Shown in pieces: positions 27,007 through 35,970 of a stretch of 64,000 bases of DNA. The stretch covers positions 1 to 64,000 of the forward strand of contig JAQWSU010000047.1 in the NCBI GenBank assembly GCA_029243025.1, written 5' to 3'. The notes beneath the pieces were generated by a model. The model saw only the letters and a list, made by a program, of their open reading frames with translations. It made no database searches and had not been told where the DNA came from. The first letter of the stretch is position 1. Each line of letters starts with the position of its first letter. The position numbers and the translations under genes were made by a program. Source of the DNA: Pirellulaceae bacterium (GTDB lineage Bacteria; Planctomycetota; Planctomycetia; Pirellulales; Pirellulaceae).

Positions 27007-28782
27007 TCAACCCAAGGGAAGGCGAACCCAAAATGTGCTGCCCTTCCCCGGCTGGCTTTCCACCCCCACATTGCCACCAAAGAACTGAACGAGATGTTTC
27101 ACAATCGAAAGCCCTAAACCCGTGCCGCCCAGCTCTCGAGATCGTGCCTTGTCGACACGATAGAAGCGTTCGAAGAGTCGATCTTGATTTTCCGTTGCAA
27201 TCCCGATTCCCGTGTCACTCACTTCGATCAAGCCCATCTGGTTATCTTGCCCCCACCGGATCACCACCCTTCCATCGGCCGGTGTGTATTTAATCGCGTT
27301 GGTGACTAAGTTGTCAAGTATTTGCAGCAGAGCCTCGTCGTCCGTTCGCAGTGCGACCGACGAGTCAGAATTCTCCGCGATCAGTTGAATGGACTTTGCA
27401 TTGGCCGCCGCCTGGTGCCTTTCCAGACAGGCTTCGACAATCGGCCGCACGACCACATTGTGCATCTCGTAAGTTTCTTGGCCAGATTCAATCCGAGTCA
27501 AGCTCAACAAATCCAGAATCAATTGGTAAAGTCGATCGGCTTGATCTTCGATACGTTGCACGAAGAGCACATTGTGGTCCCGATCGTCAATCGCCCCATT
27601 TCGCAACGTTTCCGCATAGGCCTTGATCGAACTCAGCGGAGTCTTCAATTCATGCGACACATTGGCGACGAAATCTTGACGCAGGGACTCCAAACGCCGC
27701 AGTTCTGTTAGATCATCGATCACCATGATCACGCCAGGACACGGCTCACCGGGCAGAGGACTAATATGTACTGACAAGATCCCATTCCGATGTCCGCGCA
27801 ATTCAATCTCGACGATCACCGAACTACGCTCTGCAAAAGCTTTTTCCACTGCTTCGCGTAACATCTCATCACGAATGGTGGATAAGAAGAGAAGCCCTTG
27901 TGCAGTCGATGCCTCAAACTCGAATAGTTGGCCAGCAAGGTCATTCGCGAACAGAATCCGCGTTTGGTCATCGAGAGCGATGACTCCCTCGTCCATTCCA
28001 CCCAAAACGGCTGCCAACTGGTCACGACGCTCGCGTAACTCGTCAATGCGTTCCGTCAATGTATTGCTCATCCGATTGAAAGAGGCGGCCAAAATACCAA
28101 TTTCATCGCGATTAGAAACCGAGATAGGCTGATGACGATCTCCGGCCGCAATTCGTTCCGCCGCAGAGGTCAGTTGCGTCAGCGGCTGGATAATGCGGGC
28201 GACTAACACATAGCCGACCCCAATCGCGAAACAAATCACCATTGCAGCAAAGAACCAAACTAATTGACGAATCCGTTCATAGCGTTCCTCGAATTGCCGA
28301 ACGGGCAACGAAACTCGAGCCAGCGCGATCGGTTCCTGATCTCTATCCACTCGCACTGCTCGATAGATGTAGGATTCACCGAAAGTCGCACTAAATCGCT
28401 CCGAAAAACCAACACCTTGCCGCCCAGCTTCGATCAATTCCGGACGATTGCGGTGATCGTCCATCTGATTGACCTGCTGCACCGAGCTTTGCATCGAATC
28501 GGCCAAAACGCGACCATCTAACGAGATTACAGTGAGACGACAGTCGGTTCTTGTCCCCAAACTCTCAACCATTTCCTGGAATTGTTCAGGCGTATTATGA
28601 TCCATCGAACTGGCTACAACTTGGCTCAATAACACCGCGTTCACTCGCAGGTGTTCACTGAATTGTCGCCGCATTTCGCCCTCCTGTAGATCGGTAATTA
28701 GCACACCGAAGATGAGTGCCGACAAACCAATCAGTCCTACGAAACCGGACAGGAATTTCCAGAAAAGACGTGACGACCACAT
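27007..28782 (-). CDS. phoR: Phosphate-sensing histidine kinase PhoR
   Basis: The 591-residue kinase has an N-terminal membrane helix (about 7-29), a periplasmic sensor region of about 140 residues, a second membrane helix near 170-190, a HAMP domain and a PAS-like domain. The HisKA box VANVSHELKTPLSSIKAYAE has its phospho-acceptor His near 377. The ATPase domain has N-box LVTNAIKYT and G-boxes DTGIGI and GTGLGLSIVKH. The large extracytoplasmic sensor differs from E. coli PhoR and is closer to the Gram-positive layout. Its partner regulator gene lies at the other end of the locus and carries an in-frame stop. Confidence 0.9.
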   Translation of the reverse strand: MWSSRLFWKFLSGFVGLIGLSALIFGVLITDLQEGEMRRQFSEHLRVNAVLLSQVVASSMDHNTPEQFQEMVESLGTRTDCRLTVISLDGRVLADSMQSSVQQVNQMDDHRNRPELIEAGRQGVGFSERFSATFGESYIYRAVRVDRDQEPIALARVSLPVRQFEERYERIRQLVWFFAAMVICFAIGVGYVLVARIIQPLTQLTSAAERIAAGDRHQPISVSNRDEIGILAASFNRMSNTLTERIDELRERRDQLAAVLGGMDEGVIALDDQTRILFANDLAGQLFEFEASTAQGLLFLSTIRDEMLREAVEKAFAERSSVIVEIELRGHRNGILSVHISPLPGEPCPGVIMVIDDLTELRRLESLRQDFVANVSHELKTPLSSIKAYAETLRNGAIDDRDHNVLFVQRIEDQADRLYQLILDLLSLTRIESGQETYEMHNVVVRPIVEACLERHQAAANAKSIQLIAENSDSSVALRTDDEALLQILDNLVTNAIKYTPADGRVVIRWGQDNQMGLIEVSDTGIGIATENQDRLFERFYRVDKARSRELGGTGLGLSIVKHLVQFFGGNVGVESQPGKGSTFWVRLPLG

Positions 28783-29252
28783 GGATTCAATTGCCTCTTC
28801 GCTCGTTTGACATCAATACTCCCTCGCAAAACGCGACGGATGCTCACCAACCAGCAGCACCTCCCGCGAATTCCGATCCTCCAACCCGACTCACTGTATC
28901 ATAACGGCGATGGTGATCACCGCGCAACTCGCGTACAAAGAGCGTGATCTGGCATAACCAGGCAACGCCAATCGGCCCCCCTGGCGATCGTCACACATCA
29001 GTGAATCGCTTGAACAGCGAATCGAAAACGTGGCATCGAACCATCCTTGGCTGAACGGGACGCATTGGATCGAATACGTACCTCCCTGCAAACCGGCGGT
29101 CAAGCAGACGAAAACAGGTAAGCACGGATCCGCTACGCGGGTCATTCTCGTAGAACGTGACAATGCGATCAAGCGATGATCGTCATATCCTGTCAGACGT
29201 AAAATGGGGCTGATCGCTGTTCAGCCGCCAGGAAGTGAGCGCACCCAATGAA
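28783..29252. other. Intergenic region, no gene recognised
   Basis: This spacer lies between the phoR start and the hairpin after fliA. It should hold the phoR promoter. Short open frames on the minus strand (for example 28891-29172) have no ribosome-binding site and no recognisable protein character. Confidence 0.5.
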
Positions 29253-29292
29253 AACGCACGTCACAATTCACCGTTGCGACGTGCGTTCATTG
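29246..29292 (-). terminator. Long inverted repeat, probable terminator after fliA
   Basis: AACGCACGTC (29253-29262) and GACGTGCGTT (29278-29287) form a perfect 10-bp stem with a 15-nt loop. CAATGA and TCATTG extend it on either side of a two-base bulge. On the minus strand the stem is followed by TTTTC. It begins 21 bp beyond the fliA stop. Confidence 0.6.
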
Positions 29293-29312
29293 ACTTTGAA
29301 CCGATCAGACAA

Positions 29313-30131
29313 TCAAAAGACTTGCCCGAATTCGGGTCGGCGACGGCCCAATTGAGATTGCAGTCGTTGCACAATGCTGCTGTGCATCTGACTTACGCGA
29401 CTCTCGCTCAAATCAAGCGTCGCACCAATTTCCTTCATCGTCAACTCTTCATAATAGTAGAGGATGATGATCAAACGTTCGTTACGATTCAGGCCTTTTG
29501 TCACCAATCGCATCAGGTCATTCTTTTGAACGCGACGAGTGGGATCCTCGCCCTTCTTGTCTTCCAAAATATCGATTTCGCGAACATCTTTGTAGCTATC
29601 CGTCTCATACCATTTTTTATTGAGACTGATTAGGTTCACAGCGTTGGCTTCCAGAATCATCTTTTCCAATTCCGGCATGCTCAATTCCATGTGTCCGGCG
29701 AGTTCCGGTTCGGTCGGTGGGCGGCCGAAGCGAGCCTCCAATGTCTTGGTGGCTTCACCCAATTTACTGGCTTTGGAGCGGACCAAACGAGGCACCCAGT
29801 CCATCGTTCGCAGTTCGTCTAACATGGCACCGCGAATACGCGGAACGCAGTAGGTCTCGAACTTGACACCTCGCGACAAGTCGAAGGCATCAATCGCATC
29901 CATCAACCCGAACACGCCGGCTGAAATGAGGTCATCAAGCTCGACGCCATCTGGCAATCGAGCCCAAATCCGTTCGCCGTTGTATTTCACCAGAGGCAAA
30001 TACCGTTCCACGAGCCGATTCCGCAGCTCTTTGTTGGTCATGTCCGCCTTGTACGTTTGCCAAACGCGTTCCATCTCTTCGTCGCGCGCTCGCTTAGCGG
30101 GGGCAACCTTTGTGGCTGTCGTGACTGCCAT
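29313..30131 (-). CDS. fliA: Flagellar/alternative RNA polymerase sigma factor, FliA/WhiG type
   Basis: The 272-residue protein has sigma region 2 (YLPLVKYNGERIWARLP, DDLISAGVFGLMDAIDAFD, FETYCVPRIRGAMLDELR), region 3, and region 4 (LNRNERLIIILYYYEELTMKEIGATLDLSESRVSQ). This matches the sigma-28 FliA/WhiG family that transcribes late flagellar genes. GGAGG lies five bases before the ATG at 30131, which is chosen over the ATG at 30143. It lies downstream of flhG in the same direction, and a strong hairpin follows it. Confidence 0.92.
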   Translation of the reverse strand: MAVTTATKVAPAKRARDEEMERVWQTYKADMTNKELRNRLVERYLPLVKYNGERIWARLPDGVELDDLISAGVFGLMDAIDAFDLSRGVKFETYCVPRIRGAMLDELRTMDWVPRLVRSKASKLGEATKTLEARFGRPPTEPELAGHMELSMPELEKMILEANAVNLISLNKKWYETDSYKDVREIDILEDKKGEDPTRRVQKNDLMRLVTKGLNRNERLIIILYYYEELTMKEIGATLDLSESRVSQMHSSIVQRLQSQLGRRRPEFGQVF

Positions 30132-30506
30132 GCAATCCTCCATGATATGTTGACCGGCAATCTTTGAACGACCGTACAGTCCTTGGGACTAAGACCTGAG
30201 GGACTTCGACGCTCAGCGTTTGTTGCAAGGAATCACTTCAACGCCAAGATCACCGAGTCGCCATTCAGTGAATGAACTTCTCGGAGGGCGGATGCCAGAG
30301 AACGGGTTGTCACAATCGCAGATGATTGCGTTAACCGCTGTCCGAAGCCATCCTTGGCCCTTTGACAGTCAAAGTCTTCGTACTCCCTACAGTTTACCGC
30401 ACCCTCGCGCGGCAACGCTGTGTCTTGTTATCGGTCGTTCAATACTGCTCGATTAAATCTTTCCTCTGAATTCGATAGGACAAGCAAATTGGAGTGCAAA
30501 TAAACG
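30132..30506. other. Spacer between flhG and fliA
   Basis: This 375-bp spacer should hold the fliA promoter. A 60-codon frame on the minus strand (30233-30415) has no ribosome-binding site and no recognised family, so it is not called. Nothing else was identified. Confidence 0.45.
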
Positions 30507-31340
30507 TCAAACTCCGACTGGAATCGCACGTCCAAATGCACGCCGAACTTCGGTATACTCGTTGGCAAAATCCTCCATCGACCGACTTAACGGGGAGGAC
30601 GGAGCATGCAGCATCAGCGGGCGTTGTGCCCGCTCGGCCTCGCTGGCATTTTCATCTCGAGGCAAAGGGTTCGGTTGATGGAGCGAAAGGTTCAGGAATC
30701 GATCACAGGATAGCGAGACGCGTTGAGAAGCCTCTCTGGCCTCGCTCGCGTCCAGCATCTGATTAATAATCAACCAGCACCCAGCACGTATTGGCTTGGA
30801 AACCGTCTGTTTAAAGGTGGAATAGGCGGCCAACACGCAATCTTCTGCCGGCGTTGTAACAATCATCAGATCGTCGACCCCCGAAAGGAGAGACATTTCA
30901 TCGCCAGCATGCCCACAATCAAGGATGACTAATCTGGATTCGGCCAACGACAGCAATTGTTCTTGGAGACGTTCTGTCGCAAGCTCCTTCGTACTCGCAT
31001 CATTCGATTCGAGTTGCACTCCTGTCAGCACCGACAGACCGGCGGGGCCTGCTTGTAACATTTCACGGATCGATTTACTCCCCACTAAAAATTCACTCCA
31101 ACGCCGCCGCGGTTGCAGCCCTAAATGACGAGCGGTAGCAGGCCGTTGAAAATCAGCATCGACCAGGGTGATCGGCCACCCCAGACGAGCGAGGGAAACC
31201 GCCAAATTCACCGCAATTGTGGTGGTTCCAATCGACGATTGCGCCCCGACGATACCAATTAGCCCCCGTTGTTCCTCACTCGAATCGAGCGAGGACACCT
31301 GAGTTACCAGTTGTCGCAATGCTTCAGCCTGATCTGTCAT
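30507..31340 (-). CDS. flhG: MinD/ParA-type ATPase, FlhG (YlxH)-like
   Basis: The 277-residue protein has a deviant Walker A (VGAQSSIGTTTIAVNLA, near residue 30), VDADFQRP and the LVILDCGHAGDEM switch region. Where MinD has two lysines in KGGxGKT, this copy has QSSIGTT, with neither the signature Lys nor the P-loop Lys, so nucleotide handling may be altered. Position directly after flhF in the same direction identifies it as FlhG, which with FlhF sets flagellar number and place. The C-terminal part (about 200-277) is not typical of MinD. Confidence 0.78.
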   Translation of the reverse strand: MTDQAEALRQLVTQVSSLDSSEEQRGLIGIVGAQSSIGTTTIAVNLAVSLARLGWPITLVDADFQRPATARHLGLQPRRRWSEFLVGSKSIREMLQAGPAGLSVLTGVQLESNDASTKELATERLQEQLLSLAESRLVILDCGHAGDEMSLLSGVDDLMIVTTPAEDCVLAAYSTFKQTVSKPIRAGCWLIINQMLDASEAREASQRVSLSCDRFLNLSLHQPNPLPRDENASEAERAQRPLMLHAPSSPLSRSMEDFANEYTEVRRAFGRAIPVGV

Positions 31341-31400
31341 GCATTCGATCCGTGCGGGACTACCAAGGGTGAAAAGTTACCCGAAACAACAAGTCGCTGA

Positions 31401-32594
31401 CTACACCAATGTTTTCAACCCTTCCGTCCCCAGAAGCACGCTTGCTAATTTTTCTCGTTCAGCAACGACGATGTCGTCGGGCACGCTTTGTCCGCAACCA
31501 AGATAACTCAGCGGCAACCCCACCGACCGCACCAGGGGAACTAAATTACCCAGTCCGCTGGCTTCATCCAGTTTCGTGAACAGCAATGCGGTCGTGCCAA
31601 CCGACTCGAAGCAATGTACCGTTTTGGTGAGATGCGATGTGGCTCCAACTGCACTCAGCACCAAATGAACTTCGTCCACGCGCGCCTCTTGTAACATAGC
31701 TTTGAGTTCTTGTATTTGGACTTCATCGTGAGGACTCCGGCCGGCCGTATCAATAAAGACGATGTCTTGTTCCGACAATCGCACAACGGCATCTCTCATT
31801 TCTTGGGGCGTGGAGACGACTTCCATCGGTAGATCAATGATTTCGGCATAAGTGCGTAATTGGTCGACGGCGGCAATGCGATAAGTGTCCACCGTGATCA
31901 ACCCAACTCGCAATTTGTCTTTCAAACGCAAATTGGCAGCAAGTTTCGCAATCGTTGTGGTCTTTCCCACGCCAGTCGGTCCAATGAGCGCCACGACTCG
32001 ACGTTTGTCGGGAGTAAGACAAATCGGCCCCGATGTTTGCAACTGATTCTCAAGGTGTTCTTGTAGTTTCCCACGTAATTGGGCCAAGTCGTTCAAGTCG
32101 ACATCGGACGCCGCACGACGCACCTCGGCGATCAATTCGCGTGCCACCGACTCGGAAACACCCGCATCCAAGAGCTCGGCCAGCAGATCAAAGATGGGCC
32201 CCGTGGCTTCACGTTTCTGCCGCGGCTTGGAGAGTAATTGCTCCAAACCGGTCGGACCATCCTGCTCTAAACGCGCGAGTCCTCCCCGCATACGTTGTCG
32301 GTGATCTTGGCTATCCGCCCTGGGCACGTCTGTTGTCGACACAGTTCCAGCCAGACCGTTCAAGGGCGAAGGGCGGCGGCGTAAATGGACCGAGACATTG
32401 CCCTGCCCTGGAGACGCTCGTCTCGCTTCGATTTCGTATTGTCGACCACCCGCCATGCGTGACCACCAAGCAGTCGGCACTTCACGCGTCTGCAGAACGG
32501 TCGTCTCGGGACCTAGCTCCAGTCGTACCATCTGCAGCGCTTCCTGCAAAGACTTGGCTCGATACGTCTTGATCTGCGACGTTTGTTTACTCAT
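31401..32594 (-). CDS. flhF: Flagellar biosynthesis GTPase FlhF
   Basis: The 397-residue protein opens with the FlhF-type N-terminal domain (TYRAKSLQEALQMVRLELGP), then a variable basic region, and ends with an SRP-type NG domain: GPTGVGKTTTIAKLAANL, VDTYRIAAVDQL, IDTAGRSPHDE and TKLDEASGLG. It directs flagellar placement with FlhG. The ATG at 32594 overlaps the flhA stop codon (ATGAGTAA), giving translational coupling; an upstream start at 32603 is less likely. Confidence 0.93.
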   Translation of the reverse strand: MSKQTSQIKTYRAKSLQEALQMVRLELGPETTVLQTREVPTAWWSRMAGGRQYEIEARRASPGQGNVSVHLRRRPSPLNGLAGTVSTTDVPRADSQDHRQRMRGGLARLEQDGPTGLEQLLSKPRQKREATGPIFDLLAELLDAGVSESVARELIAEVRRAASDVDLNDLAQLRGKLQEHLENQLQTSGPICLTPDKRRVVALIGPTGVGKTTTIAKLAANLRLKDKLRVGLITVDTYRIAAVDQLRTYAEIIDLPMEVVSTPQEMRDAVVRLSEQDIVFIDTAGRSPHDEVQIQELKAMLQEARVDEVHLVLSAVGATSHLTKTVHCFESVGTTALLFTKLDEASGLGNLVPLVRSVGLPLSYLGCGQSVPDDIVVAEREKLASVLLGTEGLKTLV

Positions 32595-34653
32595 CGGTCT
32601 CACTCACGATTCCCAAGGAAACAACTTTTGTTTCGGCAGTGATTTCTGCGTAGCTCAAAATGATGGCCTGTGGCAGTGCGTGGCGCGACATGCGACGTAC
32701 TGCGGGACGAATTTCGGCCCGAACAAGTAGGATTTCAGGCCGCCCCTGATTCCGTAAGCTCGTCAATTCTGCATCAATTGTTCGACTGATCGCTTCCATT
32801 TGTTTCTGCGGTAGATTGACGACCAACTCCCGATCGCGAGTTTGACTCGCATTGAGAATTCGTTCTTCCAGCGCCGGATCAAGCGTGATCACATGCAAAC
32901 GCTCTCGCTGATCTCGGTATTGGGCACAGATGGTTCGAGCCAATCGCTGACGCACCCGTTCCGTCAACTCGACGTCAGAATCCACTTGCCCGACTTCATC
33001 CCCCAACGTTTCCAAAATCATGCTCAATTGTCGAATTGACACGCCTTCCGCAAGTAATCGTTGCAGAATCCGTTGCACATCCGACAATTTCATCACCGCG
33101 GGAATGAGTTCGTCAACCACAGCCGGAGCCTGTCGTTGCGTCTCGTCAATCAAATGCCGTGTTGCGTCACGCGTCAGCAACTCCGGCGCGTGCTGAATCA
33201 CCACCATTTGCAAATGCTGCATCAACACATTCACCGGATCCAGCAATTCAAATCCCATCTGCTTGGCTGCCTGGACATCTTCCGGAGCAACGCCCAAGAG
33301 CGGATTCACGTAGGCCGGATGTCGAATCAATTTCCCGTCAAAGCGAGGGCGTTGCGAATCTGAATGCGTGAGTAACACCAAGTCGATAGGTAACTCGGCA
33401 CTCGCCACTGAATTGCCATTCACCTTGATGCGGTACTGGGGTTCGGCGAGTCGCAGATTGTCGCGAATACGAACCTTCGGTAGCACAAGCCCCAAACGGG
33501 TTGCCATAATCTGGCGCAGCTGTGTGATTCTCGACAACAAACTGCCGCCACGTTTCGTATCCGCCAGACGCACCAGCGACAATCCCAACTCCAGTTCAAC
33601 CGGATCAACCGTCAGATACTCTTCGATTCTTGGCTCAAGTTTCTGAGGCGCTGGCTTGGCACTTTCCTTCTTCTCCACCGCAGATACCATCTCCGTTTCC
33701 TGCGGCCCCTTCATCAAGACCGCTGCACCGCAACAGCCAGCCGCCAAGACAATCAGCGGTAGCGAGGGGAGACTGGTTAACAACATCAGCAACAACACGC
33801 CCGCGGACGCCCACATTACCTGCGGACGATTGAGAAGCTGCGTCAAGAAATCGATCGGTAAATTCGATTTTTGCGTAGAACGAGTCACCAATAATCCCGC
33901 CGCCAACGCAATGAATAACGCCGGTAATTGACTCACCAACCCGTCACCAATCGTGAGCTTTGTAAACACATCCGCTGCGTTCAACGGAGACATCTTGTAT
34001 TGGAGTATTCCGATCGCCAACCCGCCAACAATGTTGATCACGGTAATAAAGACAGCGGCGATTGCGTCGCCACGGACAAACTTACTCGCTCCATCCATGG
34101 TCCCATAAAAATCAGCCTGGCGAGTAATATTGGCACGCCGACGCCCTGCTTCGACGTCGTCAATCACCCCCGCACTCAGATCGGCGTCAACCGCCATTTG
34201 CTTTCCCGGCATCCCATCTAAGGCAAACCGAGCAGTGACTTCGCTGATCCGCGTCGCCCCCTTCGTAATGACCACAAACTGAATGACCGCAATAATGCAA
34301 AAGATCACCAAGCCAACCAGCACTTGATCGCCAGCCACAAATTGCCCAAAACTCTGAATCACACCACCCGCAGCACTCATTCCCTGCGAACCTTCCGTTA
34401 AGATGAGTCGGGTTGTGGCCACATTCAAGACAAGACGGCCCAGAGTCGTCGCTAACAGCACAGTCGGAAAGACACTAAACTCTAACGGTGCGGATACGTA
34501 AATTGTCGTCAACAAAATGATGACCGACAACGCAATGTTGGCGATAAGTAGTAAGTCAAGCACGACCGGGGGTACAGGCATCAAGACCACCAACAGGCAT
34601 ACAATCAAAGCAAGCGGCAGCAGAAGTTCAGAAGCCCGTGGAAACCGTAACAT
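32587..34653 (-). CDS. flhA: Flagellar export gate protein FlhA
   Basis: The 688-residue product has about eight N-terminal membrane helices and the FHIPEP-family signature TRISEVTARFALDGMPGKQM near residue 135. The large cytoplasmic domain runs from about 340 to the end. FlhA is the main gate of the flagellar type III export apparatus and receives chaperone-substrate complexes. Length and motifs are normal. The sulfotransferase gene on the opposite strand lies just upstream and separates it from flhB. Confidence 0.95.
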   Translation of the reverse strand: MLRFPRASELLLPLALIVCLLVVLMPVPPVVLDLLLIANIALSVIILLTTIYVSAPLEFSVFPTVLLATTLGRLVLNVATTRLILTEGSQGMSAAGGVIQSFGQFVAGDQVLVGLVIFCIIAVIQFVVITKGATRISEVTARFALDGMPGKQMAVDADLSAGVIDDVEAGRRRANITRQADFYGTMDGASKFVRGDAIAAVFITVINIVGGLAIGILQYKMSPLNAADVFTKLTIGDGLVSQLPALFIALAAGLLVTRSTQKSNLPIDFLTQLLNRPQVMWASAGVLLLMLLTSLPSLPLIVLAAGCCGAAVLMKGPQETEMVSAVEKKESAKPAPQKLEPRIEEYLTVDPVELELGLSLVRLADTKRGGSLLSRITQLRQIMATRLGLVLPKVRIRDNLRLAEPQYRIKVNGNSVASAELPIDLVLLTHSDSQRPRFDGKLIRHPAYVNPLLGVAPEDVQAAKQMGFELLDPVNVLMQHLQMVVIQHAPELLTRDATRHLIDETQRQAPAVVDELIPAVMKLSDVQRILQRLLAEGVSIRQLSMILETLGDEVGQVDSDVELTERVRQRLARTICAQYRDQRERLHVITLDPALEERILNASQTRDRELVVNLPQKQMEAISRTIDAELTSLRNQGRPEILLVRAEIRPAVRRMSRHALPQAIILSYAEITAETKVVSLGIVSETDE

Positions 34654-34839
34654 TTTCTCTCACTCGGTGAACACCGAGTCATGAACAGGTCGCAAGAAAT
34701 ACAGAAAAGAAAAAAACAAGGAAATGTGGCGAAGTGCGGGCGGAGAGTACTCCATTGAAAAGCGAATGTCTAGATCGCTTTCAGTCGGCACCAGCATGTG
34801 ATATCAGCATTGCTTCCATCCGTTATCCGCGAAAACAAT

Positions 34840-35970
34840 ATGAATTCAGACAGCACGAAGCGACCACAGTACCCCACCTGGGCTCCCCGATTCTGGCACG
34901 GCATGCTCTTCGGCGATTGGATCAAGCTCTTGAGCACGCATCGATTCCGTGTTCATCCACTCCGCTGGGGCTTGGCTGCAACGGTTACCGGAGCGACTTT
35001 CTTTAACTCGACCATGCGGCTCGCAAGTCAGGCAATTTATGCGAGACGAGCTCTTGAAACGCCAATCCCACAAGATCCTGTCTTCATTCTGGGACACTGG
35101 CGGAGCGGCACAACCTACCTCCACGAACTGATGTCCTGCGATAGCCGCTTTGCAACACCAACCACCTACCAATGCTTTGCGGCCAATCATTTCCTCATGA
35201 CCGAGAAATGGGTGCCACGTCTCCTGTGGTTCCTGATGCCGTCAAAGCGGCCGATGGACAATGTGAGTGTAGGCTGGAATGCGCCCCAGGAAGATGAATT
35301 CGCCCTTTGTTCGATGGGAATCCCCTCGCCTTATCTGCGGATGGCATTTCCGAACGAAGAGGACCGCTATCTTAATTACTTGGATCTGAAGTCCCTGGAT
35401 GCCAATGAGCTGATGGAATGGCAGCAAGCCATGCAAGCATTTCTGCAAGGGCTGACTTTCGACAGTGGCAAACGGCTCATTCTGAAGTCACCGACACATA
35501 CGGCTCGAGTCGGCTTGCTTTCACAAATGTTTCCACGGGCAAAATTCTTGCACATCGTGCGCGATCCGTTGGCCATCTACCCATCGACTTTGAAGCTGTG
35601 GAAAGTCTTAGATCATGTGCAAGGGTTTCAAATCCCCAAACATCGCAAGCTTGAACCCTACGTCATTGAAGCATTCCAACGGATGTATCAGGCATTCGAA
35701 CAGCAGCGAAACCAGTTGGCCGACGATCAAATCTTCGACATTCGCTACGAGGAGCTGGTGGAAAACCCCAGCCAGATCCTCTCGCAAGCCTACGATCACT
35801 TAAATCTGGGCGACTTTAGCACCGTCCGCAAGCGTCTCGAGGAATTTGCCGGTGGAAAGCGCGAATACCGCACCAATCAATACCAACTGTCGGCGGAAAC
35901 TCAAAACGAGATTCTCGACAAGTGGGGGTGCTACGCCACCAAGTATGGCTACGTAAACCAGAACCACTAG
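34840..35970 (+). CDS. Sulfotransferase family protein
   Basis: This protein of about 376 residues has the PAPS-binding P-loop FILGHWRSGTTYLHELMSCD near residue 85, the 3'-phosphate motif FLHIVRDPLAIYPSTLKLW near residue 232, and YEELVENPSQIL near residue 300. These define the Sulfotransfer_3 group, which transfers sulfate from PAPS to a carbohydrate or other hydroxyl acceptor. The ATG at 34840 is chosen; a GTG at 34798 would add 14 residues. It is the only rightward gene in a leftward flagellar block, and its TAG stop overlaps the flhB stop in the sequence CTAG. PAPS could come from CysC (16497-17171). Confidence 0.87.
   Translation: MNSDSTKRPQYPTWAPRFWHGMLFGDWIKLLSTHRFRVHPLRWGLAATVTGATFFNSTMRLASQAIYARRALETPIPQDPVFILGHWRSGTTYLHELMSCDSRFATPTTYQCFAANHFLMTEKWVPRLLWFLMPSKRPMDNVSVGWNAPQEDEFALCSMGIPSPYLRMAFPNEEDRYLNYLDLKSLDANELMEWQQAMQAFLQGLTFDSGKRLILKSPTHTARVGLLSQMFPRAKFLHIVRDPLAIYPSTLKLWKVLDHVQGFQIPKHRKLEPYVIEAFQRMYQAFEQQRNQLADDQIFDIRYEELVENPSQILSQAYDHLNLGDFSTVRKRLEEFAGGKREYRTNQYQLSAETQNEILDKWGCYATKYGYVNQNH

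Noticed and set aside
28891-29172. 93-codon minus-strand frame between phoR and fliA
   Set aside because: No ribosome-binding site, no recognised family and competing open frames in the same stretch.
30233-30415. 60-codon minus-strand frame between flhG and fliA
   Set aside because: No start signal and no family resemblance; it occupies the expected promoter region of fliA.
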